Origin: an uncultured Pelagibacteraceae bacterium
GTDB lineage: Bacteria; Pseudomonadota; Alphaproteobacteria; Pelagibacterales; Pelagibacteraceae
Assembly: GCA_902592265.1 (NCBI GenBank)
Contig: CACJDV010000001.1
Coordinates: forward strand, 1 to 64,000
Reading direction: 5' to 3'
DNA length: 64,000 nt
The translations under genes were made by a program, and so were the position numbers. The notes beneath the pieces are model-generated. The model had not been told where the DNA came from, did not search any database, and saw only the letters and a program-made list of their open reading frames with translations. Below, in pieces: positions 1 to 9,174 of this stretch. Each line of letters begins with the position of its first letter. Position 1 is the first letter of the stretch.

Positions 1-552
1 AATCATAAATTTGAATTTATTGATTTGGGTGGAGGCATGGGTATAAATTATTCTGATAAAAAAGAGTCACTTAATTATAAAAAGTATAATGCTGCAATAA
101 ATAATTTTCTTAAAAAACATAAAGTAAAAATTATATTTGAACCTGGAAGATCCATAATTGGCAATACTGGTACTTTAATAAGTAGAGTTATTTATATTAA
201 AGATAGTGGTAAAAAAAAATTTATAATTTTAGATGCTGCTATGAACGATCTGATGAGACCCGCATTATATGGGGCATTTCATAGAACGTTGCCGGTAATT
301 AAAACTAATAAGATATCAAATAAAACTTACGAATTTGTTGGTCCGATTTGTGAAAGCACCGATAAATTTATAACATTAAAAAAATTTCAGAAATTAAAAG
401 AAAAAGATTTGATAGCCATATGTGATGTTGGCGCTTATGGTATGTCGTTAAGCTCTAATTACAATCTCAGACCTAAACCAATAGAATTATTAATTAAAGG
501 TTCAAAAATTAATATAATTAGAAAAAGACAAAAGCATACAGAAATAATCTAG
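1..552 (+). CDS. lysA: Diaminopimelate decarboxylase, C-terminal part
   Basis: This enzyme makes L-lysine from meso-diaminopimelate using PLP, in the cytosol. Only the last ~184 codons are present; the frame is open to the left edge, so the PLP-binding lysine lies outside the window. Visible family motifs are the glycine loop LGGGMGINY (about codon 9), FEPGRSI (phosphate/substrate contact), CESTDKF (the catalytic Cys region contributed across the dimer) and the C-terminal YGMSLSSNYNLRPKP. plsC follows 11 bases later on the same strand. The identification is firm; the related ornithine or carboxynorspermidine decarboxylases are less likely given the CESTD and YGM motifs. Confidence 0.93.
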   Translation, partial: NHKFEFIDLGGGMGINYSDKKESLNYKKYNAAINNFLKKHKVKIIFEPGRSIIGNTGTLISRVIYIKDSGKKKFIILDAAMNDLMRPALYGAFHRTLPVIKTNKISNKTYEFVGPICESTDKFITLKKFQKLKEKDLIAICDVGAYGMSLSSNYNLRPKPIELLIKGSKINIIRKRQKHTEII

Positions 553-563
553 CTTTTGATAAA

Positions 564-1265
564 ATGTTAAGAAACTTTATATTTTCATTATTTTTTTTTA
601 CTGGAATTATTTTTATTTCAATATTTTTTTTACCCTCATTTTTCTTACCTAAACAGATAGTATTATTTGGTGGTAAGTTAATGGGTCACTGGACAGGTTT
701 TTGCTTAAAATTTTTTCTCTCAACAAAAATTATAATTAAAGGATCTGAAAATATTATAAGAGACGAAAAATTTTTCATAGCAGCATCACACCAATCAATG
801 TTTGAAACTTTTTTCCTTCAAACTTTATTTAACTCACCAGTATTTATTCTTAAAAGAGAGTTATTACTAATACCTATATTTGGATGGTATCTAAAAAAAA
901 TAGGGTCCATATCAATTAAGAGAGGCCAAATTACAAAAGACAATCTTGGTTTCTATGATGAAATTTCAAATGTGCTTAATAGTTCAAATAGACCTCTAAT
1001 AATTTTTCCTCAAGGAACTAGAGTTTTGCCAAATGAGAGGCCACCTTTTAAAAAAGGAGCATCTAGAATTTATAAGAAACTTAAAGTTGCATGTCAACCT
1101 ATTGCAATAAACTCAGGATATGTTTGGCCTAAATTAGGAAGAAAAGTTTCAAATAAGATTATCACAATATCAATCATGCCTAAGATAGATAAAAACTTAA
1201 AAAAAGAGGAATTTCTCAAAACTTTAGAAAATAAAATTTATTCTGAATTAGATCTTATAAATTAA
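564..1265 (+). CDS. plsC: 1-acyl-sn-glycerol-3-phosphate acyltransferase (PlsC family)
   Basis: It probably acylates lysophosphatidic acid to phosphatidic acid at the inner membrane. The 233-residue protein begins with a strongly hydrophobic segment (residues ~4-35). It carries the acyltransferase motif HQSMFE, an H-x4-E form in place of the classic H-x4-D, near residue 77, and FPQGTR near residue 149, matching the FPEGTR block. The ATG at 564 follows lysA closely. Its 3' end overlaps dnaN tail-to-tail by 4 bases. Substrate choice cannot be read from sequence. Confidence 0.87.
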   Translation: MLRNFIFSLFFFTGIIFISIFFLPSFFLPKQIVLFGGKLMGHWTGFCLKFFLSTKIIIKGSENIIRDEKFFIAASHQSMFETFFLQTLFNSPVFILKRELLLIPIFGWYLKKIGSISIKRGQITKDNLGFYDEISNVLNSSNRPLIIFPQGTRVLPNERPPFKKGASRIYKKLKVACQPIAINSGYVWPKLGRKVSNKIITISIMPKIDKNLKKEEFLKTLENKIYSELDLIN

Positions 1266-2374
1266 CCCTTCATCGGCATAACAACATAAATACTATCAAA
1301 ATCGCTTGGATCTTTAATTAATGCTGGAGATCCAGTATCATTAAAGTATAACTCTATTTTTTCTCCTTCAAGCTGGGATGCAACATCAATTAAATATCTT
1401 GAATTAAAACTTATTTCTAAATCATGATCAAATTTAACACTCAATGTTTCATTACCATCTCCAGAGTTAGTATTATTGACTGAAAGATTTAGGTTATCCT
1501 TAGATAATTGAAACTTTACACCATCTTTTTTATCAAGTGAGACTGAAGCTACTCTATCTATAGATCCTAAAAACGCTTTTAGATCTGTCTCTAGTTTTTT
1601 TTGATTATTTTTCGGAATTACTTGAATGTAGTTTGGGAATTTTCCATCAATTAACTTTGAAATTAAGATGCTGTTGCTTAATTCAAATTTAATTTTTGAT
1701 CTCAGATTTGATATTTTTAAATCTCCATCATAATTTTCAAGTAAATTGCAAAGCTGATAAATAGTTTTTTTTGGTAAAATAATTGGATCAAAGTTAATTT
1801 TTTTGTTTAATCTTATTTTTGAAATAGACATTCTATGGCTATCAGTCGCTACAGCAGTAAGGTAGATTTTGTCTTCAACCTCTGTTTGATGAAAGTATAT
1901 TCCACTCAAATAATGTCTAGTTTCATCACTTGATACTGAAAATTTACATTTATTTAAAAGTTTTAAAAAATGTTTTGAATTAATTATAAACTCGTTTTGA
2001 TTAAAATTTTCATCGGTTAAAGGAAACTCTGACGAACTAATACAATTTAAATTAAATATCGATTTATCAGACTCTAATTGAAGTTTGCTATCATTATTCA
2101 TTGTTAAATTTATTTTTTTATCAGAGGAAAATTTTCTTACAATATCAAACATTATAGATGAAGTTGTGGTTGTTTTACCATTTTCTAAAATTTCAACATT
2201 ATTTATTTGATGAACAAATATCAGATCCAAATCTGTTGCTGTTATAGTCAATTTTGAATTTCCTACGTCTAATAAAACGTTTGATAATATAGGAAGAGTG
2301 CTTCTTTTCTCAATTACTCCTTGACAATAACTTAACGCTTCTTGAAGGTCTTTTTGATTAACGTTAAATTTCAT
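1262..2374 (-). CDS. dnaN: DNA polymerase III beta subunit (sliding clamp)
   Basis: The ring-shaped clamp tethers DNA polymerase III to DNA. The 370-residue length is normal for three clamp domains. Typical features are the start MKFNVNQKDLQEALSYCQGV, the RHYLSGIYF block near residue 156, and the C-terminal YVVMPM motif, which shapes the protein-binding pocket. The start overlaps the end of dnaA by 11 bases, so the two genes are probably co-transcribed and translationally coupled. recF does not follow; plsC converges from the other strand. Confidence 0.96.
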   Translation of the reverse strand: MKFNVNQKDLQEALSYCQGVIEKRSTLPILSNVLLDVGNSKLTITATDLDLIFVHQINNVEILENGKTTTTSSIMFDIVRKFSSDKKINLTMNNDSKLQLESDKSIFNLNCISSSEFPLTDENFNQNEFIINSKHFLKLLNKCKFSVSSDETRHYLSGIYFHQTEVEDKIYLTAVATDSHRMSISKIRLNKKINFDPIILPKKTIYQLCNLLENYDGDLKISNLRSKIKFELSNSILISKLIDGKFPNYIQVIPKNNQKKLETDLKAFLGSIDRVASVSLDKKDGVKFQLSKDNLNLSVNNTNSGDGNETLSVKFDHDLEISFNSRYLIDVASQLEGEKIELYFNDTGSPALIKDPSDFDSIYVVMPMKG

Positions 2375-3770
2375 CTTGCTTATTATACAAAATTATATTT
2401 TTTAATTTATTAATATTATCATTCATCTCTGGGTTATTTTCTTTTAGTTTTTCAATTGTTTTAACTGAGTGAATTATTGTCGTATGATCTCGATTAGAAA
2501 ATTCCCGTCCAATTTCAGGCAAAGATTTTGTAGTTAAAATTTTAGTTAAATAAATTGCAGTTTGTCTAGGTCTAACTAGATATCTAGATCTTCTTGAGGA
2601 TAGCATTTCATTTTTACTGATCTTAAAAAATTTACAAACTACTGTTTGAATTATATCGATGGTCACATTATTCTCATTCAAGTTTAACAGGTCTTTTAAA
2701 ACAACTTTTGTCTCAGATAAACTTGGCAACTTATTATAAATTCTTGAAAAGGATGCAATACGATTTATTGCTCCAATTAATTCTCTTATATTTGTTTTTA
2801 TTTTTGTGCTCAAAAAATCTTGAATTTCATCTGAAATATTCAATTTTTCTGAATACAGAGTAGTTAGTTCATTTATCTTATAATTCAAAATTTTTTTTCT
2901 TAGATCGTATTCTGGTCTTTGGATATCAACTACTAATCCGCCAGAGAAGCGGGATTTGATTCTTTCTTGAATTCTCATTAACTTATTTGGAGGACGGTCT
3001 GCAGAAACAATTATTTGTGACCCTTTTTCTAAAAGCGCATTGAAAGTATGAAAAAACTCCTCTTGCATAGCCTCTTTTCCATTCATAAATTGAATATCAT
3101 CTATTAATAATACATCTGTATTTCTAAAATATTCTTTAAATTTAACCATATCATTAGATTTTATTGACTTTACAAATTGATACATAAACCGCTCAGCAGA
3201 AATAAACATAACTTTTTTATTCTTATTCATTTCGTGGCCGATAGAATTTAATAAGTGTGTTTTGCCAAGTCCTACGCCTCCATAAATATATAGTGGATTA
3301 TAATATGAAAAATTTTCAGAGACTTTTAATGAAGCTTCAAATGCAATTCTATTACTTGATCCAATTAAAAAATTTTCAAATCTTTTATTAGGATCAATTC
3401 GAGTATATTGAAGATGAGTATCTTTTATAAATGAAACTTTTTCATCTTTAATTGTTGGGCCAAGACCAGTTGACATTTCAGACTTTTTATCTTTATTTTC
3501 AATTATCTTAAATTCTATTCTTATAATTTCTTTTTTATGTTTTTTTATATTTTGCAATATTTGGTCTAAATACCTTGATGTAATCCAATCTCTAATAAAT
3601 CTAGTTGGAACAGACAATAAAATATAATTATTAAATTCTTCTACTAAATTGATTTTTTTGATCCAACTTTCATAAACCTCTGTACCTAATTTTAATTTCA
3701 ATTCAGACTGAATCAGAGCCCAATCTAAACTTAATCTCTCAAAGTTTTTATTAGTAAATGTATTTATCAT
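2364..3770 (-). CDS. dnaA: Chromosomal replication initiator DnaA
   Basis: DnaA binds and opens the origin as an ATP-bound oligomer. The 468-residue protein has an N-terminal helicase-loading domain (1-~85), a variable linker, an AAA+ domain with Walker A GGVGLGKTH (164-172) and Walker B LLIDD (221-225), and the C-terminal DNA-binding domain with the signature RDHTTIIHS (from ~427). It is followed by dnaN with an 11-base overlap and preceded by a 277-base AT-rich leader after rpsT, the usual alphaproteobacterial order. Confidence 0.97.
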   Translation of the reverse strand: MINTFTNKNFERLSLDWALIQSELKLKLGTEVYESWIKKINLVEEFNNYILLSVPTRFIRDWITSRYLDQILQNIKKHKKEIIRIEFKIIENKDKKSEMSTGLGPTIKDEKVSFIKDTHLQYTRIDPNKRFENFLIGSSNRIAFEASLKVSENFSYYNPLYIYGGVGLGKTHLLNSIGHEMNKNKKVMFISAERFMYQFVKSIKSNDMVKFKEYFRNTDVLLIDDIQFMNGKEAMQEEFFHTFNALLEKGSQIIVSADRPPNKLMRIQERIKSRFSGGLVVDIQRPEYDLRKKILNYKINELTTLYSEKLNISDEIQDFLSTKIKTNIRELIGAINRIASFSRIYNKLPSLSETKVVLKDLLNLNENNVTIDIIQTVVCKFFKISKNEMLSSRRSRYLVRPRQTAIYLTKILTTKSLPEIGREFSNRDHTTIIHSVKTIEKLKENNPEMNDNINKLKNIILYNKQDEI

Positions 3771-4047
3771 TCTTTTTTTTTGAAGAGACTCCAGTTAGAT
3801 CTTCTATAAGATTATTGCAACAAGATATTTATTTCTAACAAAAAAAAATAAAATCTATGATTGTGTAAAAATTTTTTTTTTAAATTTTCTTTGACAAAAT
3901 TTATTTTTATGCATTAAAAAAAAAATAAAATTTATAATTGAATAAAATATATTATTTTTTTACTAATTCTAAATATTGTAAATTAGTAATCATATGTCAT
4001 ATATGATGCGTATGCTTAGAGTTGAATCAACTTGAGGTATAGAGCAA
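3771..4047 (-). promoter_or_regulatory. AT-rich leader between rpsT and dnaA, with stacked inverted repeats
   Basis: No gene is visible here. The stretch must hold the dnaA promoter, but AT-richness makes any -10/-35 assignment ambiguous. It contains one DnaA-box-like 9-mer (TTTTACACA on the minus strand, 3862-3870) that fits TTWTNCACA. Three inverted repeats lie in a row: 3960-3989 (9-base arms, 12-base loop), 3989-4007 (7-base arms ATCATAT/ATATGAT) and 4020-4032 (AGTTGA A TCAACT). Homopolymeric A/T runs fill 3840-3960. It could serve DnaA autoregulation; I do not claim it as the origin. Confidence 0.5.
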
Positions 4048-4308
4048 TTACAATGAAGCAATTTTTCTTGTTATTCTAGAAACGTTCCTTGAAGCATTTT
4101 GTTTTTTTACAATTCCAGTTTTTGCAACTTTCATCAGCTCAGAATTCAACTTGGGTAAGAACTTTAATGCTTCGGGTTTCTTTTTATTTTCTATCAGTGC
4201 GTTCATTTTTTTTAACGCGTTTTTGTATCTACTTTTTCTAGCTTTGTTAACTGCTGTTTGCTTCGATATTCGTCTTATTCTTTTAATTGCTGATTTTGTA
4301 TTAGCCAT
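4048..4308 (-). CDS. rpsT: 30S ribosomal protein S20
   Basis: S20 binds 16S rRNA early in 30S assembly. The 86-residue, Lys/Arg-rich protein starts MANTKSAIKRIRRISKQ, the family hallmark, and contains an internal block of alternating basic residues forming long helices. It lies 51 bases downstream of mutM on the same strand and upstream of dnaA, an order common in alphaproteobacteria. Confidence 0.96.
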   Translation of the reverse strand: MANTKSAIKRIRRISKQTAVNKARKSRYKNALKKMNALIENKKKPEALKFLPKLNSELMKVAKTGIVKKQNASRNVSRITRKIASL

Positions 4309-4359
4309 AGATTTGCAGGGGTATATCTGCTTAAATTGATATGGTCAATAATATAATTC

Positions 4360-5223
4360 TTATTTTTGGCATATTTTGCAATAAAAAGTTGACCTATTTG
4401 ATTGAATAATTTTATCTATTATGCCCAAGCATTTTAATCTTTTGCAATTTTTTTTATCCCTTCCATAAACTTTAAATTTTTTCTGAAATCCACCTGTGTC
4501 ACCAGTTGTATTTTTAAAATCTCTGATGCTAGATCCACCTTCTTTAATTGCTTTATATAAAATTTCTTTTGAGCTTTTAATTATATTTCTTAATTGAGAT
4601 TTTTTTAATTTTTTAGCTGGTGTAAGCGGATTTATTTTAGATGAGTATAATATTTCACTTGCATAAATGTTACCTATTCCTGAAACAAATTTTTGATCTA
4701 ACAAAAAACCTTTAATGTCTTTTTTTTTTCCTTTTAAAAAATTTACAAGATAATCTAAATTAAATTTCTTATCAAACGGTTCCGGACCATAATTTTTAAA
4801 TACATTCTTTAAATTTTCTTTATCTTTGATAAAGAGGAAAAAACCAAATCTTCTAGGATCATTATAAATTAACTTTATGTCATCAAAGAAAAATTCAATA
4901 TGATTATGTTTTTTTGGAAGGATTGGTGAGTGATAAAAACTTGTGTTAGTAAGTAGGCTTTTTTTTTTCTTTTTAATTATATGAATTGTTCCTGTCATTC
5001 CTAAATGAATTACACAAAAACTTTTATTTTTCAGCATTATGATAATATATTTTGAAAATCTCTGTATATTTGAAATAAATTGACCCTTTAACTTATTCTC
5101 AAAATATGGTTTTAGTTTAAATCTTAAATTTCTATTTTTAACTAAAACTCTATTGATTTTTTTACCTTTTATATTTTTTGACAGTGATTGTTGTACAATT
5201 TCTACTTCTGGTAATTCTGGCAT
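4360..5223 (-). CDS. mutM: Formamidopyrimidine-DNA glycosylase
   Basis: This base-excision repair enzyme removes 8-oxoguanine and formamidopyrimidines and nicks the abasic site. The mature N-terminus PELPEVEI gives the catalytic proline and glutamate (Pro2, Glu3). The Asn-rich loop GIGNIYASEILY and the C-terminal zinc finger (two cysteine pairs, near Lys-Asn-Cys...Cys and FYCKICQK) are present. Its length of 287 residues is slightly above the usual ~270. It diverges from ubiE across a 33-base gap. Confidence 0.96.
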   Translation of the reverse strand: MPELPEVEIVQQSLSKNIKGKKINRVLVKNRNLRFKLKPYFENKLKGQFISNIQRFSKYIIIMLKNKSFCVIHLGMTGTIHIIKKKKKSLLTNTSFYHSPILPKKHNHIEFFFDDIKLIYNDPRRFGFFLFIKDKENLKNVFKNYGPEPFDKKFNLDYLVNFLKGKKKDIKGFLLDQKFVSGIGNIYASEILYSSKINPLTPAKKLKKSQLRNIIKSSKEILYKAIKEGGSSIRDFKNTTGDTGGFQKKFKVYGRDKKNCKRLKCLGIIDKIIQSNRSTFYCKICQK

Positions 5224-5256
5224 TTAATATTATATTAAAAGAATAATTTATTTAAA

Positions 5257-5961
5257 ATGCAACAAATTCTTCAAAATAAAAAAGGCCTTGTTCAAGGAGT
5301 ATTTGATCAAGTTTTTGATAAGTACGATTTAATGAATGATTTTATGTCCCTCGGGATCCATAGATTGTGGAAAAAAAATTTAATAACTATGATGAATCCA
5401 TCTAAAGGTAAAAATTTAATCGATGTGGCTTGTGGCACAGGTGATATTGGAAAACTTTATTTAGATAACACAGCTATTGACGGTCAAATAACTTGTGTCG
5501 ATCCCAATAAGGGCATGATTAATAAAGGCAAGACAAAATTATCCGACTATAAAAATATCAATTGGGTTATTTCAAAAGCTGAAAAATTACCCTTTCAAAA
5601 TAATCTATTTGATTACTATACAATCAGTTTTGGATTGAGAAACACTGAAAATTTAGAAAAATCTTTATCTGAAGCCTACAGAGTATTAAAACCTGGAGGA
5701 AGATTCTTTTGTTTAGAGTTTTCTAAAATACAAAATGAAAAGTTAGAATTTATTTATAAACAATATTCTAAATTAATTCCACTTGTAGGAAAATATATTG
5801 TTGGGCAAAAAGAACCATATGAATATTTAATTGAAAGTATTGAAAAGTTTATTAATCAAGAGGAATTGATAGATTTATTGAAAAAAAGTAACTTTGAAAA
5901 TTGTAATTATAAAAATTTAAGTAACGGGATAGTTTCAATTCATAGCGGTTGGAAAATTTAA
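5257..5961 (+). CDS. ubiE: Ubiquinone/menaquinone biosynthesis C-methyltransferase
   Basis: UbiE transfers the C-methyl group from S-adenosylmethionine during ubiquinone synthesis. The 234-residue protein has the SAM-binding motif DVACGTGDIG near residue 55, YTISFGLRN near 125, and RVLKPGGRFFCLEFSK near 146, all diagnostic of UbiE. ubiB follows, with a TAATG junction. The gene begins a plus-strand operon ubiE-ubiB-coaBC-dut. Confidence 0.96.
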   Translation: MQQILQNKKGLVQGVFDQVFDKYDLMNDFMSLGIHRLWKKNLITMMNPSKGKNLIDVACGTGDIGKLYLDNTAIDGQITCVDPNKGMINKGKTKLSDYKNINWVISKAEKLPFQNNLFDYYTISFGLRNTENLEKSLSEAYRVLKPGGRFFCLEFSKIQNEKLEFIYKQYSKLIPLVGKYIVGQKEPYEYLIESIEKFINQEELIDLLKKSNFENCNYKNLSNGIVSIHSGWKI

Positions 5962-7529
5962 TGATTAGGAAAATTATAACGTTATTCAAACTTGGAAGAA
6001 AAATTGCAAAATCTGATATTTTAAATATTGTTTCAAAATTCCAAAAACCACCCTTTACAATAAAATTATTATTTAAATTATTATCAATATCTTTTTTCAC
6101 AAAAAAAAAAATCAATTTAAATAAAAATGAGGGTCAGAAATTATCTGACTCATTAGAGTCCATGGGCACAACTTTCATTAAACTTGGGCAATTTCTTGCA
6201 ACAAGACCTGACATTATTGGTGAGGATCTTTCTAAACAACTTGAAAATCTACAGGACAGACTTCCACCGTTTCCATTAGAGGAGGCCAAAAAAATTATAA
6301 AAAATGATTTGGGTGAGGATGCATTCAATTCAATTATTAATTTAAGTGAACCAGTAGCCGCAGCATCTATAGCTCAAGTTCATAAAGCTCAAATAAACGA
6401 CAATGGAACATTAAAAGATGTGGCAATTAAAATTTTACGCCCAGATATAAAAAAAATTTTTAATGATGAAATAGATGCAATGATGCTTTTTGCTTTTTTA
6501 ATAGAGTCATTTATAAAAAAGACAAAAAGATTAAAATTAGTCGAAGTAGTTTTTTTATTAAAAGAAATCACTAACCTAGAAATGGATCTAAGATTTGAGG
6601 CTGCGGCTGCAAATGAGTATGCAGAAAATACTAAAAACGATGTAGGATTTAGGGTGCCTGAAATTTATTGGAATTTTACAAGTGAAAATGTGATGACATT
6701 AGATTGGGTTGATGGAGTTTCCATTAGAGAAACTGAGGAACTAAAAAAAAGAAATTTTAATACTGAAAAAATTGCGAATGATATTATCCAAAATTTTCTT
6801 AGACATGCGGTAAGGGATGGTTTTTTTCACGCCGATATGCATCAAGGAAATATTTTTATAGATAATAATGGTCACATAATTCCAATTGATTTTGGAATAA
6901 TGGGCAGACTTGATAAAATGAGCAAAAGATTTCTTGCAGAAATATTATTTGGATTTATTCAAAGAGATTATCGTAAAGTTGCAGAAGTGCATCTAGTTGC
7001 TGGACTTGTTCCTAAAGAAGTTCCAATCGATGATCTTGCACAAGCTTTGAGGTCTATTGGAGAGCCAATTTTTGGTCAAACTGTTAAAGATATTTCTGGT
7101 GGAAAATTATTAAAACAATTATTTGATGTTACAGAAAAATTCAACATGCAAACACAACCTCAGCTTCTTATGCTTCAAAAAACAATGGTTGTTGTTGAGG
7201 GAGTCGCTAGAAAGTTAAATCCAAATACAAACATTTGGACTACATCTAAACCTGTTCTAGAAAATTGGTTAAGAGAAACAAAAGATCCTATGACTACAAT
7301 TACTGAGACAATTCAAAGTACTTCGGAAGTTATTAAAAGATTACCAGAATTCCCGGAAATAATGGATAAAGCTAACCAAGCTTTAACATATTTAGCTAGT
7401 GGTCAAATTCCACAAAATTCAAACTCTTATACCGCTTTAAATACAAAAAAATCAGAAATGACCACTTTTAGAAATCAATCTATTATTGGCTTTTTAGTCC
7501 TTGTAATTTTTGGTCTATTGGTATTTTAA
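5961..7529 (+). CDS. ubiB: ABC1-type atypical kinase for ubiquinone biosynthesis
   Basis: UbiB belongs to the ADCK/ABC1 family and supports ubiquinone biosynthesis, probably through ATPase activity at the membrane. Family motifs are KLGQ (in TFIKLGQFLATRPD), the alanine-rich loop AAASIAQVH, HADMHQGN (the usual HADxHPGN, with Gln for Pro), and DFGIMGR. A single C-terminal membrane helix closes the protein. I prefer the ATG at 5961, which overlaps the ubiE stop as TAATG, to an in-frame TTG 12 bases upstream; this gives 522 residues. Confidence 0.95.
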   Translation: MIRKIITLFKLGRKIAKSDILNIVSKFQKPPFTIKLLFKLLSISFFTKKKINLNKNEGQKLSDSLESMGTTFIKLGQFLATRPDIIGEDLSKQLENLQDRLPPFPLEEAKKIIKNDLGEDAFNSIINLSEPVAAASIAQVHKAQINDNGTLKDVAIKILRPDIKKIFNDEIDAMMLFAFLIESFIKKTKRLKLVEVVFLLKEITNLEMDLRFEAAAANEYAENTKNDVGFRVPEIYWNFTSENVMTLDWVDGVSIRETEELKKRNFNTEKIANDIIQNFLRHAVRDGFFHADMHQGNIFIDNNGHIIPIDFGIMGRLDKMSKRFLAEILFGFIQRDYRKVAEVHLVAGLVPKEVPIDDLAQALRSIGEPIFGQTVKDISGGKLLKQLFDVTEKFNMQTQPQLLMLQKTMVVVEGVARKLNPNTNIWTTSKPVLENWLRETKDPMTTITETIQSTSEVIKRLPEFPEIMDKANQALTYLASGQIPQNSNSYTALNTKKSEMTTFRNQSIIGFLVLVIFGLLVF

Positions 7530-7537
7530 TTCATTCC

Positions 7538-8737
7538 ATGAGTAACTTGAATAATAAAAAAATCTTATTAATAATTTGCGGAGGTATAGCTGCGTACAAA
7601 AGTCTTGAATTAATCAGACTTTTAAAAAAGGACGGTGTAAGTATAAAAACAATCCTTACTAAGAGTGGTGCTGAATTTGTAACACCTCTTTCAATTGCTT
7701 CGTTGTCTCAATCCAAAGTTTATCAAGATCTTTTTAGCATAGAAAATGAGGTAGAAATGGATCACATAAGTCTTTCGAGATGGGCAGATCTTATTTTAAT
7801 TGCACCAGCAACAGCTAATACAATATCTAAACTTGCTAGTGGAACTTCAGATGATTTGGCATCAACTGTTGCTCTTGCTTCAGATAAAAAAATTTTTATT
7901 GCTCCTGCAATGAATGTTAGAATGTGGGAACACCAGTCTACTAAACAAAATATAACAAAACTTAAAACCTATAATTATGAATTAATTGGTCCTGAAATAG
8001 GAGATATGGCATGTGGGGAGTATGGTGAAGGAAAAATGTCAGAACCAAAAGAGATATTAAATAAGTTAAAAATTTATTTCAAAAATTTAAAAATAAAGAA
8101 TAAATTAAAAGCTATTGTAACTGCAGGACCAACTAAAGAGTATATTGATCCAGTAAGATACATATCTAATAGATCGAGTGGCAAACAAGGTTATGAAATC
8201 GCCAAATCACTATTAAAAAGAGGCTTTGAAACAACTTTAATTTCAGGACCAACGAATTTAGAAATAAGTAACGATATTAATTTAATAAAAGTTGAAACTG
8301 CTGAGGAAATGTTTCAGTCAACACTTAAAAGCTTACCAGCCGATGTTGCAATATTTTCAGCAGCAGTGTGTGACTATAAAGCGAAACAACCTTCTAAAAT
8401 AAAAATAAAGAAACTGGATGAATTTAGTTTAGATTTGGAAAAAAATGTTGATATTCTTGATTATGTCTCTAATCATAACTCCTTAAGACCAAAACTTGTT
8501 GTAGGCTTCGCAGCTGAAACGAATGATTTAGAAAACTATGCTACTAAAAAACTAAGTGAAAAAAATTGTGACTGGATAGTTGCAAATGATGTATCAAATA
8601 AATCAATTGGTTTTGAGTCAGATTTTAATGAAGTATCAATTCTTTATAAAAATAAAAAAATAGAAAAACTAAAATATAAATCTAAATCAGAAATTTCAGA
8701 TGAATTAGTTGAAAAAATCATTAATCATTTAAACTAA
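7538..8737 (+). CDS. coaBC: Bifunctional phosphopantothenoylcysteine decarboxylase/synthetase
   Basis: The protein carries out two successive coenzyme A steps: ligation of cysteine to phosphopantothenate (CoaB, C-terminal) and decarboxylation (CoaC, N-terminal, FMN). The CoaC half has the flavin-binding PAMN motif (in APAMNVRMW, near residue 125) and the substrate-recognition loop MACGEYGEGKM. The CoaB half starts near residue 190 with VTAGPTKEYIDPVRYISN. Its length of 399 residues is normal. Its stop codon overlaps the start of dut by one base. Confidence 0.96.
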   Translation: MSNLNNKKILLIICGGIAAYKSLELIRLLKKDGVSIKTILTKSGAEFVTPLSIASLSQSKVYQDLFSIENEVEMDHISLSRWADLILIAPATANTISKLASGTSDDLASTVALASDKKIFIAPAMNVRMWEHQSTKQNITKLKTYNYELIGPEIGDMACGEYGEGKMSEPKEILNKLKIYFKNLKIKNKLKAIVTAGPTKEYIDPVRYISNRSSGKQGYEIAKSLLKRGFETTLISGPTNLEISNDINLIKVETAEEMFQSTLKSLPADVAIFSAAVCDYKAKQPSKIKIKKLDEFSLDLEKNVDILDYVSNHNSLRPKLVVGFAAETNDLENYATKKLSEKNCDWIVANDVSNKSIGFESDFNEVSILYKNKKIEKLKYKSKSEISDELVEKIINHLN

Positions 8738-9174
8738 TGATTAAAGTTTTAGTAAAAAAATTAAAACCTTCTGTAAAATTACCATCATATAAAACTAATG
8801 GTGCATCTGGCATGGACCTAATGGCATATATAGATAAATCGATTGAATTAAAGCCAGGAGAATCGTGCCTAGTACCAACTGGATTATCAGTTGCATTTCC
8901 TAAAGAATATGAAATTCAAATAAGACCAAGGTCAGGATTAGCGGCAAAAAGCAATATTAGTGTTTTAAATACACCTGGTACAATTGATAGTGATTATAGA
9001 GGAGAAATAAAAGTTATTTTATTTAATCATGGTAACAAAAGTTTTAACATCAATAACAACGATAGAATTGCTCAAATGATTTTAACTCCAGTTATAAAAA
9101 TGGATCTAGAAGAAACAAATGAACTTCCAGACTCAATAAGAGGAGTAGGCGGTTTTGGTTCAACTGGTAAATGA
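8737..9174 (+). CDS. dut: dUTP diphosphatase
   Basis: It hydrolyses dUTP to dUMP, keeping uracil out of DNA and feeding thymidylate synthesis. All five trimeric dUTPase motifs are visible in order: GASGMDL, RPRSGLAAK, GTIDSDYRGE, NDRIAQM and the C-terminal GVGGFGSTG. The 145-residue length is standard. It overlaps coaBC and the following ThiF-like gene by 1 and 4 bases, so these genes are likely translated from one message. Confidence 0.97.
   Translation: MIKVLVKKLKPSVKLPSYKTNGASGMDLMAYIDKSIELKPGESCLVPTGLSVAFPKEYEIQIRPRSGLAAKSNISVLNTPGTIDSDYRGEIKVILFNHGNKSFNINNNDRIAQMILTPVIKMDLEETNELPDSIRGVGGFGSTGK

Noticed and set aside
3862..3870. The dnaA leader as the replication origin
   Set aside because: Only one DnaA-box-like site is found, and the parAB-hemH side argues that the origin lies beyond the right edge.
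3960..3989. The 9-base-arm hairpin after rpsT as an intrinsic terminator
   Set aside because: In the direction of transcription it is followed by A, not T, residues, and the stem has little G/C.
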